Source of the DNA: CAWDMW01 sp963803575
GTDB lineage: Bacteria; Pseudomonadota; Alphaproteobacteria; Rickettsiales; UBA998
Direction of reading: 5' to 3'
DNA length: 64,000 bases
Assembly (NCBI GenBank): GCA_963803575.1
Contig: CAWDMW010000001.1
Coordinates: 434,001 to 498,000 of the forward strand
The notes beneath the pieces are model-generated. The model was given only the letters and a program-made list of their open reading frames with translations. It was not told the origin of the DNA and searched no databases. This document shows positions 26,894-35,434 of this stretch, one piece after another. Within the stretch, counting starts at the first letter, position 1. Each line of letters opens with the position of its first letter. The translations under genes were made by a program, and so were the position numbers.

Positions 26894-28294
26894 ATGTCAA
26901 ATGCAATACGTAAAGAAACTGATAGCTTTGGTGAACTAGACGTCCCCGCATCCAGATATTATGGCGCACAAACCGCACGCTCATTGATTAATTTTGATAT
27001 CAGCACGGAAACCATGCCTATCCCACTGGTTAGAGCGCTTGGTATTTTGAAGCGCGCAGCGGCAGCCACCAACATGGCGCAAGGATCGCTGGACTCGCGT
27101 ATCGGGCAAGCCATCATGGACGCAGCAAGCGAAGTGGCGGCTGGCAAGCTGGATGAACATTTTCCACTGCGAGTGTGGCAAACGGGTTCGGGTACGCAAT
27201 CGAATATGAACGCCAATGAAGTGATTGCCAACCGCGCCATTGAAATGCTCGGTGGCTTTATGGGCAGTAAAGATCCGGTACACCCAAACGACCACGTGAA
27301 TATGGGGCAGTCATCTAACGACACTTTCCCAACGGCCATCCATATTGCTGTAGCACAGGAAATACGACACCGGCTACTGCCAGCCCTTCACACCATACGT
27401 GATGCACTGCAAGCAAAATCCGATGCATTCACCGATATCATTAAAATAGGCCGCACGCATTTGCAAGATGCCACCCCGCTAACGCTAGGTCAGGAATTTT
27501 CTGGTTATGTGGCGCAATTAGATCATAGTATTGCAGCGTTAGCTGACGATCAGGCGATGCGCGGCATTTATATGCTGGCACAAGGCGGCACTGCTGTCGG
27601 CACAGGCATTAACAGCAAAAAAGGCTTTGGCGAGGCATTTGCCGCGGAAGTTGCGAAAGCAACAGACCTCCCCTTCATCACCGCACCCAACAAATTTGCC
27701 GCACTCGCTGGGCATGAAGCCATCACCACACTGCATGGCGTGCTAAACACCCTGGCCGCATCACTCATGAAAATTGCGAATGATATACGCCTGCTTGGTT
27801 CAGGGCCTCGCTGTGGCCTTGGGGAATTGCAACTCCCTGAAAACGAACCCGGCTCTTCCATCATGCCCGGTAAGGTCAACCCAACACAATGCGAAGCACT
27901 CACAATGATCGCCGCGCAAATCATGGGGAATCATACGGCCATTACGGTTGGTGCCAGTAACGGGCATTTTGAACTGAACGTCTTTAAGCCCATGATTGCC
28001 TATAACATGCTGCAATCTATTCGCCTGCTCTCGGACGGCATGAAAAGCTTTACCGATAAATGCGTAAATGGTATTGAAGCGAACCGTAGCCGTATTGAGT
28101 CTTTGCGCGATGAATCCCTTATGCTGGTCACCGCACTTAACCCGCACATAGGCTATGATAATGCCACAAAGATTGCTAAAAACGCACATAAAAAAGGCAT
28201 CACGCTTAAGGCTTCTGCACTTGAGCTGGAATTACTGACAGAGTCCGACTTTGATGCATGGGTAAAACCAGAGGCCATGATTTCACCGAAGTAA
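26894..28294 (+). CDS. fumC: Class II fumarate hydratase
   Basis: A 466-residue fumarase that interconverts fumarate and malate in the TCA cycle. Typical segments are SGTQSNMNANEVIANRA, NDHVNMGQSSNDTFPTA, KIGRTHLQDATPLTLGQE, and the catalytic loop GSSIMPGKVNPTQCEA. GGAG precedes the ATG. This is the oxygen-stable, iron-free class, in keeping with the aerobic chain encoded at 15-17 kb. Confidence 0.97.
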   Translation: MSNAIRKETDSFGELDVPASRYYGAQTARSLINFDISTETMPIPLVRALGILKRAAAATNMAQGSLDSRIGQAIMDAASEVAAGKLDEHFPLRVWQTGSGTQSNMNANEVIANRAIEMLGGFMGSKDPVHPNDHVNMGQSSNDTFPTAIHIAVAQEIRHRLLPALHTIRDALQAKSDAFTDIIKIGRTHLQDATPLTLGQEFSGYVAQLDHSIAALADDQAMRGIYMLAQGGTAVGTGINSKKGFGEAFAAEVAKATDLPFITAPNKFAALAGHEAITTLHGVLNTLAASLMKIANDIRLLGSGPRCGLGELQLPENEPGSSIMPGKVNPTQCEALTMIAAQIMGNHTAITVGASNGHFELNVFKPMIAYNMLQSIRLLSDGMKSFTDKCVNGIEANRSRIESLRDESLMLVTALNPHIGYDNATKIAKNAHKKGITLKASALELELLTESDFDAWVKPEAMISPK

Positions 28295-28540
28295 CCCATA
28301 GCAGTTCACTAAACCACTACCACAAACGACTCATGTCATTGACAACGCTATCAGCAACAAGCATATTTAGAGGTGATAATGCGATATTGTAAGATGTGGT
28401 GGAACACATTGATAATAGAAGCTGAGCTGGTTTTGTTTAAAAATTAGGACAGCTTCAAATGTCAACACATATCGCACATTAGATAACAAAGATAATTCTA
28501 ATACTTTTTTTATACAATGATGCTAATATTATCTTTAATT

Positions 28541-29278
28541 ATGAATAATTACTTAAAAATACAAAAATCTGGATTTTCATTGGTAGAGCTTTCTATCGTA
28601 TTAGTCATACTTGGGCTGCTAACTGGCGGTGTATTAACAGGGCGAGACTTAATAAGAGCAGCAGAATTACGAAGCATTTCAACAACAGTTGCTGAATATA
28701 ACACTGCTATTAATGCATTCAAGCTAAAATTTTTAGCATTGCCAGGAGACATGCCTAACGCATCTGCATTTTGGCCAGAATGTAATTTTACACAAAGTTT
28801 CTTTGGGATTACAAATCGTTGTGACGGCAATGGAAATAACGATATAGAAGGAACAGGTAATTATGCATATGAAACGATTAGAGGCTGGCAACATCTGGCA
28901 CTTTCTGGGTTAATAAACGGATCACATAGCGGGCGGGTTAACGATGGTTGTAGCACTATATTTTGTCCAGGGATCAATGTTCCCGCTGCAAAAATTGACC
29001 CTAATGTTGGGTATGAAATTCATGATAATATAGTGCTGCGCATGGGGAAAAGAAATGGTATTAGTAGTAATCTATTGGGTGGATTTCTTGTGCCTGAAGA
29101 AGCATGGAATATTGACAAAAAAATGGATGATGGAAAGCCACTTACAGGTAAAGTTACTAGCACTCTTTCTATTAATCCAGGGTTTGTGATATATGGTTGC
29201 AGTACTTCTGCAACTGTCCCAAGTGATTATAACCTGAGTTCAGACAATCAAGAATGCAGAATGGAATTTGAGTTTTAG
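28541..29278 (+). CDS. Type II/IV pseudopilin-like protein
   Basis: A 245-residue prepilin-like protein. A short leader ends at KSG, followed by FSLVELSIVLVILGLLTGG, the classic N-methylated helix with Glu at position 5. The body fits a widespread family with LPGDMPNAS, a Gly/Asn/Asp-rich GNGNNDIEG loop that may bind calcium, and RGWQHLALSGLI. An ATG at 28517 would lengthen the leader by eight residues. No other pilus or type II secretion gene is near. The gene is AT-rich compared with its neighbours, which suggests transfer. Confidence 0.85.
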   Translation: MNNYLKIQKSGFSLVELSIVLVILGLLTGGVLTGRDLIRAAELRSISTTVAEYNTAINAFKLKFLALPGDMPNASAFWPECNFTQSFFGITNRCDGNGNNDIEGTGNYAYETIRGWQHLALSGLINGSHSGRVNDGCSTIFCPGINVPAAKIDPNVGYEIHDNIVLRMGKRNGISSNLLGGFLVPEEAWNIDKKMDDGKPLTGKVTSTLSINPGFVIYGCSTSATVPSDYNLSSDNQECRMEFEF

Positions 29279-29349
29279 ACCGATAGATAAAATTTTCATG
29301 AAACAAGAGGCGAACTGCGTCTTTTTAACATAATTATTTTTAGATACTG

Positions 29350-29880
29350 TAGGTTCTGTTGAGTTTTTATAATTTATTGTGTATAATGGATAGAATTGAG
29401 GAGGTTTTATGTCTTATACACAACGAATTGGTCAGCATCAGTGGGATTCTATCTACATGTATCTAAACGACATTGAAAACATCTATACCAAGAACGAGGC
29501 CAATTGTCGTCGCTTTGTTGAAGCGGTGTTTTGGATGGCGCGTTCGGGGTCGCAATGGCGATTGTTGCCGCCAGAATATGGCGCATGGAATACGGTCTAT
29601 CGCCGCTTTTCGGATTGGGCAAAGAAGGGCGTATGGTATAAAATGATGTATTATTTTCAGAGTGATAGCGATATGGAGTACATCATGATTGACTCCACTA
29701 TTTTGCGTGCCCACGCTTGCGCCAGCCCTTCAAAAGCAAGCAAGATGATGAAGGGCTAGGGCGATCCTGCGGCGGATTCTCCACAAAAATCCACGCCGTT
29801 TGCGATGCTTTGGGCAACCCACTTCGCTTTATTATCACGCCAGGTCAGCGCCACGATGTTTCACAAGCTATTGATATCAT
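29350..29880 (+). mobile_element. Truncated IS5-family (IS427 group-like) element
   Basis: The left end lies near 29350, where GGTTCTGTTGAG resembles the terminal repeat of IS427-group elements. Two transposase frames overlap with a -1 shift, as in that group. Similarity stops near 29878 after GQRHDVSQAIDI, so the C-terminal third of the transposase and the right inverted repeat are missing. The element cannot move by itself. Confidence 0.8.
29409..29759 (+). pseudogene. IS5-family transposase, first frame
   Basis: A 116-residue N-terminal part with the DUF4096-type domain of IS5 transposases (RRFVEAVFWMARSGSQWRLLPPEYG) and the first catalytic Asp in MIDSTILRAH. A strong GAGGAGG site precedes the ATG. 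In an intact element this frame would be joined to the second by -1 slippage, probably at the CAAAAG stretch near 29731. The partner frame is truncated here. Confidence 0.85.
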
Positions 29881-29962
29881 TAGTGGAATTATAGTGCTTT
29901 TTATTTTTATTTACGCATTTTATGCGTTTTTTAAAATAAAAATAAGCACTATAATCTTCTAA
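29717..29962 (+). pseudogene. IS5-family transposase, second frame, truncated
   Basis: It carries LGRSCGGFSTKIHAVCDALGN and ITPGQRHDVSQA, the middle of the DDE domain, then departs from the family and runs through an AT-rich palindrome into a hydrophobic, meaningless tail. The second Asp and catalytic Glu regions are missing. Confidence 0.85.
29888..29955. repeat. 68-nt AT-rich palindrome
   Basis: The outer arms ATTATAGTGCTT and AAGCACTATAAT are perfect inverse complements. The inner arms ACGCAT and ATGCGT flank a TTT loop, and the A/T stretch between pairs with a small bulge. It lies exactly at the point where the IS5 remnant is cut. It may be a terminator, a small palindromic mobile unit or an end remnant. 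Confidence 0.7.
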
Positions 29963-29991
29963 AATATAGCATATTTTTCATTTTTCATAGA

Positions 29992-30189
29992 TCAGCAACG
30001 CTGATCAATTAAAACATATAATTCTTCGACTTTCTGTAAAAGTTTTTCTTGTTTGTCCTGCTTTTCTTTAAATCTTTGTTCACGTTTAATGCGAGATAAC
30101 TGAAGCATATGGGAACCAAAGGCTGTGATCAAACCGGATATTATTGCAGTAGAAGCTGTTATCAGCGCAATTTCAAAGTTATCGTTCAT
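29992..30189 (-). CDS. Small membrane-anchored coiled-coil protein
   Basis: A 65-residue frame: one membrane helix (ALITASTAIISGLITAFG), then a charged coiled-coil region (RIKREQRFKEKQDKQEKLLQKVEEL). ATG start, but no clear ribosome binding site. Its composition fits a real small membrane protein, but it sits in an AT-rich region next to an IS remnant. The call is tentative. Confidence 0.45.
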   Translation of the reverse strand: MNDNFEIALITASTAIISGLITAFGSHMLQLSRIKREQRFKEKQDKQEKLLQKVEELYVLIDQRC

Positions 30190-30251
30190 TTGATGACTTA
30201 TAGAACGTTTTCGTAAGAAGCACTAGAAAAACATCATATGTCAGCACTTCA

Positions 30252-31919
30252 TTAACCCACTCCCCGTTGCTGGTTCGGTTCCGAATGTATCACCTTCACT
30301 GCCAAACCAGCCTTTTTACTGCGTTCCAACGCTACTGGCTGGTGAGTCATATATAAAGACTCGCCATGAAAGTCCGGCCCTACGTGTATTCTGCCTGGCA
30401 ACATCGTAATCAGCCGTTCAGGCTCTTGTTGTCGTTTCAAATGATGGCTTTGTTCAACATTATCAGGGAAACCGGAAAGTTCAGGGTCAATTTTCATCTC
30501 ATAGCCTGTAAATAATCCGACAGCGACCGTCTTGCCACTAGGATAGCGATGGAAATTCTCTACCATCAACGATTGGCGATCTGTCTCAGAACCATGACGC
30601 AGTAACGTAGCCATAGACTGCAAACGTGATAGCCCTACTGGCATGCGATCATTATCTTCCAACGCCTCATAGGCACCCAACAGTTTTTCACGTATTTCGG
30701 GAAAGAGTTCTGTATTGCTCTCAATGGCATTGCGTATTACGCGGTGGTCTGGCTTCCTGCCATTAAACAGGGAGGTTACGTGTTCAGGATCATTGAGAAG
30801 AATATAGATATCGTCTTTTGGCGTGATACCTTCCGTATTAGCCAAATCGTGCAAGCCTGAATAATGTACTTCACCACTAGCCGGAGTATAGACCTCCTGC
30901 AAATCAGTCATCGCTGTGATATTGGGTTGTTCTGTGGAAGTACGTTGTGGTTTAGTCTCATGAAACCATGGAAGTTCCTGTAATGCTGCTTCCTGCATCT
31001 CAGGCGCTTGCATCACATGACGCTGCCAGTGTATGACCGCCTTTGCTGCATTCATACCAACTTCAGTATCCAGTACCGGGCCACCCGCTTCATAAATACA
31101 TGGCACAGATTCTAACTGTTCAATGGGCAACAGTCGTGAAGCAATAGAGCTATGCGCGTCCATAAACACATAATTAGCAGGCATATCCGACATTAAAGCG
31201 GTTAGGCCTTCATGTGTATCAAGCACCTTTTGCATGTCTTCGCATTTAATCAGACTGCCCATATCGCTAACTGAAGCATCGGAATCCTTGATGCATGGTA
31301 TGAACATAGATGGACCTGACGATGAATAGCAATGCAACCCCATTACAGCCCCCTTAGTTTCATTCAAAATAGGCAACAGGTCAGCAGTGCGTTGTTCGTG
31401 AGGGTTCTCGAAACACGTTACACCGTCTGCTAGCTCATCACGAAATTGCTGTGAAAGACGGTTATAATTGTAACCATCCTGCGTTACACGCAGCTTACAT
31501 AGCGCCGTCAGGTCAAGCGGCACATCATATGAACGCGCCTCTTCAATAACATCAAACGCTTGCGCAATGCGGCTTTCTTCTCCCCCTAAAACAAGATACA
31601 CTTTACCACAGGGCGGTCGTACACCACGCTCCCATAACTCCATAAATGCCGCTTGTCCGGCAAGTCCGTCCAGTTCATTCATGTGCGTACAGCTGATAAT
31701 TGCGGAAGCACCACCTTTCTTGCCCGTATCAAAACACAAAACACCACTTAAAGGCTGGCCGTCTGCGTTCAATATGCGAGATATTCCATCCTGCGCCTGC
31801 CCATCTGAAACTGCTGAAATACCTTGCAAAGTGTCAAACGTTCCACGAAGCAGGTTAACATAATTGCTTAAAGAAGCAGGCCATAATTCCTGTGTTTCGG
31901 ATTTAGAAGATTCTGTCAT
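30252..31919 (-). CDS. AstE/AspA-like zinc enzyme with a long C-terminal extension
   Basis: A 555-residue protein whose first 300 residues fit the succinylglutamate desuccinylase / aspartoacylase branch of M14 zinc peptidases. ISCTHMNELDGLAG supplies the zinc-binding HxxE, YNYNRLSQQF matches the substrate-binding NR motif, and VMGLHCYSSSG carries the third ligand His. The last 200 residues (from about PASGEVHYSGLHD) have no recognised domain. No arginine-degradation genes adjoin it. The substrate is unknown. Family assignment is by motif. Confidence 0.6.
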   Translation of the reverse strand: MTESSKSETQELWPASLSNYVNLLRGTFDTLQGISAVSDGQAQDGISRILNADGQPLSGVLCFDTGKKGGASAIISCTHMNELDGLAGQAAFMELWERGVRPPCGKVYLVLGGEESRIAQAFDVIEEARSYDVPLDLTALCKLRVTQDGYNYNRLSQQFRDELADGVTCFENPHEQRTADLLPILNETKGAVMGLHCYSSSGPSMFIPCIKDSDASVSDMGSLIKCEDMQKVLDTHEGLTALMSDMPANYVFMDAHSSIASRLLPIEQLESVPCIYEAGGPVLDTEVGMNAAKAVIHWQRHVMQAPEMQEAALQELPWFHETKPQRTSTEQPNITAMTDLQEVYTPASGEVHYSGLHDLANTEGITPKDDIYILLNDPEHVTSLFNGRKPDHRVIRNAIESNTELFPEIREKLLGAYEALEDNDRMPVGLSRLQSMATLLRHGSETDRQSLMVENFHRYPSGKTVAVGLFTGYEMKIDPELSGFPDNVEQSHHLKRQQEPERLITMLPGRIHVGPDFHGESLYMTHQPVALERSKKAGLAVKVIHSEPNQQRGVG

Positions 31920-32097
31920 TCAGCTTACGAGGGTATTAGGCATGTTGATGAGATCATAGAGGACTAACATAGAAGCGATTTTGCCGTTTAACAAGTCCTA
32001 CAATTTTTACCGTATCACCAATGATAGGGTATATATCGAATAGTTACCACACACGCTGCGACGATAACCTGCACCATGTAATCTGGCAAGGTTCATC

Positions 32098-33300
32098 TCA
32101 CGAAAAACCCAGCATTTCACGCTTTTCTGCGTCACTTAAAAAATCCGCATCCTTTACCTGATTCCACAAGGCCTGACGTTTAGGTGCCAGCGCAGACAAT
32201 TTGTCCATGTCCACATCCAGTCGGCAATCAGTACCTAGCAGCGGATTTAACCAGCGGCATAACTCGCCGAGAATCAAGTGCGACATAGGCAAAATGGTTT
32301 GCTCCCATAAGGCAAGGCGGGCTTCTGCCAAATTCGCGTATGTGTTGTCACCTGGAATGCCCAGCAATTGCGGTGGCACACCATAAGCCAGCGCAATATC
32401 GCGTGCAGCGGAATGCTTGATATTGAGAAAATCCATGTCGCGTGGGGTCAGGCTCATTTCTTTCCATTCCAGCCCTCCTTCCAGCAATAAGGGTTTACCT
32501 GCATTAGACGCACCAGTAAATTCCGTATCTACCTGTTGTTTCAAACGCGAATATTGCTCCTCACTCAAGCGCCCGCCCTGCTCTGTCATTTGCATCACCA
32601 GCGCACCACTTGGTCGCGCGCCATTTTGCAGCAAACCCTGATTCCATGCCGCCGCCTGATTATGCTGGTCAATGCTATAAGCCGCTGCCTCAGACGGTGC
32701 CTGCCCATACCAGTCATGCAGTGGGTGAAAATGCCGTATATGTAAAATACGTGACGTACCACGCAGTGGATCTACCGGAAAGGTCATTTCCTGCTGGTCT
32801 ACAGTATATATATACCCCGCAGGCATCCCCTGCTTGCCGGCAATCACTTTCACTCGATCAGGACGCAGCAAATGCAGTTCACGCGGCACTTCACCTGTAG
32901 CACTCACAGCTTGCATGTACGCATTACCAGAGAGCAAATAATAACTAACCAGCGCTTCCAGAAACGTGGCTTTTCCTTGTTGCGGATTCGGATGATTTAA
33001 CAAACGCAACAATGGATGCTGCGGCATTTTCTGCCCGGCCTCATCATATGCCAGCAACGTATGGCTACCGATTCCCTGTGCAATCAGCGCAATTGCCCGG
33101 TAAGCCACCACATTACGCTGATATGCTTCCTGCGCAAATTTTGCATAATCCCGCCCCGACCACACGGCTTTCCCTGCCGGATGCATATAGGCTTGCAACC
33201 CGCCATACCATGATGGTGCGGCCTTATGTTGCACTTCCTGCTGCTTGCCTGAAAATACGCGCTGCAACCAGCTACCGGATGAAGAGAGTGATGTTGCCAT
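32098..33300 (-). CDS. HK97-family phage portal protein, GTA-like
   Basis: A 400-residue portal protein that in a phage or gene transfer agent forms the DNA gateway of the capsid. Family segments include YRAIALIAQGIGS, the LLRPDRVKVIAG strand, VPPQLLGIPGDNTYANLAEARLALWEQTILP and a C-terminal helix. The pattern is closest to portal proteins of alphaproteobacterial gene transfer agents. AGAGGAA precedes the ATG. No terminase, protease, capsid or tail gene is adjacent: neighbours are an AstE-like enzyme and fabD. It may be part of a dispersed GTA or a relic kept intact. Confidence 0.85.
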   Translation of the reverse strand: MATSLSSSGSWLQRVFSGKQQEVQHKAAPSWYGGLQAYMHPAGKAVWSGRDYAKFAQEAYQRNVVAYRAIALIAQGIGSHTLLAYDEAGQKMPQHPLLRLLNHPNPQQGKATFLEALVSYYLLSGNAYMQAVSATGEVPRELHLLRPDRVKVIAGKQGMPAGYIYTVDQQEMTFPVDPLRGTSRILHIRHFHPLHDWYGQAPSEAAAYSIDQHNQAAAWNQGLLQNGARPSGALVMQMTEQGGRLSEEQYSRLKQQVDTEFTGASNAGKPLLLEGGLEWKEMSLTPRDMDFLNIKHSAARDIALAYGVPPQLLGIPGDNTYANLAEARLALWEQTILPMSHLILGELCRWLNPLLGTDCRLDVDMDKLSALAPKRQALWNQVKDADFLSDAEKREMLGFS

Positions 33301-33383
33301 AAATATAAGTTCCTCTTTGATGATGCGTGAAAGAGGATACTATACGGACAATTATTCTACCGCCGGAAGCGACATAGTGCATC

Positions 33384-34325
33384 TTAGGCTACGGAAGAAA
33401 ACACCGTCTCTATTGCTTCTGGCTTATTGATAGTATGAGACGTAATGCTTCGGTCAATGCGACGGTTTAATCCACTCAGCACTGTGCCATGGCCAATTTC
33501 CATCACATCACTCACACCTTGCCGCACCATATACGCTACAGACTCGCGCCAGCGCACACGCCCCGTCACTTGCTGCACCAATAATTTACGCATGACATCA
33601 ACATCCGTCACCGCTTCCGCTGTAACGTTAGCAATAACCGGTACCGTTGGTGAATGCATCGCCACTTCCTGCAACGCCTCATCCATACGTATAGCCGCAT
33701 CCTGAATAAGTGAGGAATGAAACGGCGCACTGACATTCAATTCAATCGCACGTTTGGCACCTGCCTCTTTTGCGGCTTGCATCGCCGATTCCACCGCCCC
33801 GCGTTCACCACTAATTACCACCTGCCCGGGTGCATTGTCATTCGCCAGATCACAAACACCATCCGCCTGCGCCAGTAATGTTTCCACCTGTTCAATCTCT
33901 AGCCCTAGCAACGCCGCCATCGTTCCCGAGCCTTTAGGAGCCGCTTCCTGCATGGCGCGACCACGCAAACGCAGCAAGCGTGCCGTGTCGGATAAGCCTA
34001 ACACGCCTGCTGCACATAATGCACTATATTCGCCCAGCGAGTGACCTGCCGCGTAAGCTGCATTACTCTTTATGCTGAAATCAGACTCTGCCTCCAGTAC
34101 CCGCAATATAGCGATAGACGTACACATAATGGCTGGCTGTGCATGTTCCGTTGCTGTCAGCGTATCCGCGTCGCCTTCAAACATAATGCGTGACAAATGC
34201 AGACTTAGCGCATCATCCACCTCGTCATAAACCGCTTTCGCTACCGCAAAATTATCGTAGAATGCCTTACCCATTCCCACTTCCTGCGATCCTTGCCCCG
34301 GAAATACACATGCCAATTTTTTCAT
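33384..34325 (-). CDS. fabD: Malonyl-CoA-ACP transacylase
   Basis: A 313-residue enzyme that loads malonyl groups onto acyl carrier protein for fatty acid synthesis. The N-terminal FPGQGSQEVGMGK, the nucleophile GHSLGEYSALCAAG, and the His of NVSAPFHSSLI are present. It is not next to fabG, acpP or fabF here. It is divergent from rpsF, as in many alphaproteobacteria. Confidence 0.95.
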   Translation of the reverse strand: MKKLACVFPGQGSQEVGMGKAFYDNFAVAKAVYDEVDDALSLHLSRIMFEGDADTLTATEHAQPAIMCTSIAILRVLEAESDFSIKSNAAYAAGHSLGEYSALCAAGVLGLSDTARLLRLRGRAMQEAAPKGSGTMAALLGLEIEQVETLLAQADGVCDLANDNAPGQVVISGERGAVESAMQAAKEAGAKRAIELNVSAPFHSSLIQDAAIRMDEALQEVAMHSPTVPVIANVTAEAVTDVDVMRKLLVQQVTGRVRWRESVAYMVRQGVSDVMEIGHGTVLSGLNRRIDRSITSHTINKPEAIETVFSSVA

Positions 34326-34448
34326 TCAACCCATTCCTTATATCTGGTTACTTTATGCTGCGCACTATAGTGATTTTTGCTTGCATGTCAGCTATAATTC
34401 TGTATGGTGTCACGTCTTGAATATAAATTAATGTATAGATGAGCTGCC

Positions 34449-34796
34449 ATGTCGTGCTACGAACTTACTTTTATCCTGCGTTCTGATTTAACGCCGCAGG
34501 AAGTTGAAACCCTTACCGCTGAAATGGCCTCCATTGCCAAGCGTGAAGGCGCAACCATGGTAAAGCAGGAAAACTGGGGATTACGCAAACTAGCTTATCC
34601 AATTAATAAATCTCCTAAAGGGCATTACATGTTCTTCGGTCTGGAAGCAGAACCTGCTGCGCTTACAGAATTGGAACGCAACATGCGTATCAACGAAGAT
34701 ATTATTCGTCAGCTTACTGTTAAGGTTGATAGCATTGAAGAAGAACCATCCGCCCCTATTCGCGAAGAAGATGAACGCGAATACGACGCAGCATAA
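34449..34796 (+). CDS. rpsF: 30S ribosomal protein S6
   Basis: A 115-residue S6 with CYELTFILRSDLTPQEVETL at the start, NWGLRKLAYPINKSPKGHY in the middle and an acidic tail. It is the first gene of the rpsF-rpsR pair. A TATAAT-like hexamer at about 34393 could be its -10 box, but no good -35 was found. Confidence 0.96.
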   Translation: MSCYELTFILRSDLTPQEVETLTAEMASIAKREGATMVKQENWGLRKLAYPINKSPKGHYMFFGLEAEPAALTELERNMRINEDIIRQLTVKVDSIEEEPSAPIREEDEREYDAA

Positions 34797-34826
34797 CTAC
34801 CTTATATTTGAAAGAGAGATTACCTC

Positions 34827-35111
34827 ATGAATGATTCAACTACTGCAAAACCTGAACTGAAAACCACCCCATTTAGTGGTAATGCTAACCGCAAAACATT
34901 TATGCGCCGTCGTCGTTCATGCCCATTAAGTGGTAGCACGGCTCCTGTTGTAGACTATAAAGACGTTAAGTTACTTAGCCGCTTTATCTCTGAGCGCGGC
35001 AAAATCTTACCAAGCCGTATCACGGCTGTTAGCGCCAAACAACAACGCAAACTCTCTACCGCTATTAAGCGCGCACGTAATCTGGCGCTGCTCCCTTACG
35101 TTAGCCAGTAA
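34827..35111 (+). CDS. rpsR: 30S ribosomal protein S18
   Basis: A 94-residue S18. The core LLSRFISERGKILPSRITAVSAKQQRKLSTAIKRARNLALLPY, of which only a part is needed for recognition, is complete, and a longer than usual N-terminal extension precedes it. AAAGAGAG lies upstream of the ATG. In most bacteria rplI (L9) follows; it does not here. Confidence 0.95.
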   Translation: MNDSTTAKPELKTTPFSGNANRKTFMRRRRSCPLSGSTAPVVDYKDVKLLSRFISERGKILPSRITAVSAKQQRKLSTAIKRARNLALLPYVSQ

Positions 35112-35210
35112 GTAGAACAAGAAACTCCTCACACACTCTTGACCTTTCAGTCATCATAGCGTACCCTGAGATGGCTTTTTAATTATAGGTTTAACGCCTA
35201 TCATCTTATT

Positions 35211-35399
35211 ATGGGCTGGGGTTTTCCTAAGAACTACGTTAATGCAGACAAAAATGCGCCACAAAATACCCAACGGTACTGCCGGAAGTGCAGACAGGTT
35301 GTTTGGGTCGGAGATTATTGTACAAAAACTCATTGCCCAATATCCACTCGTGTTTTTCAGAATGTATACGAGAATTTAGAAGAACCTAAAATTGATTAG
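35211..35399 (+). CDS. Small cysteine-rich protein, possible zinc ribbon
   Basis: A 62-residue frame just downstream of rpsR in the place where rplI would be expected. It contains CRKC and CTKTHC, a pattern suited to a small zinc-binding fold. No family recognised. The start is an ATG with no strong ribosome binding site. A terminator follows nine bases after the stop, which supports transcription through it. Confidence 0.5.
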   Translation: MGWGFPKNYVNADKNAPQNTQRYCRKCRQVVWVGDYCTKTHCPISTRVFQNVYENLEEPKID

Positions 35400-35408
35400 A
35401 CCAACTCC

Positions 35409-35434
35409 ATGACAGCTTAGCCTGTCATTTTTTT
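35409..35434 (+). terminator. Rho-independent terminator after the rpsF-rpsR unit
   Basis: ATGACAG (35409-35415) and CTGTCAT (35422-35428) pair across a six-base loop, followed by a T-run on the plus strand. It ends the rpsF-rpsR-35211 unit and lies just before the stop of the converging DsbD-type gene. Confidence 0.75.
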
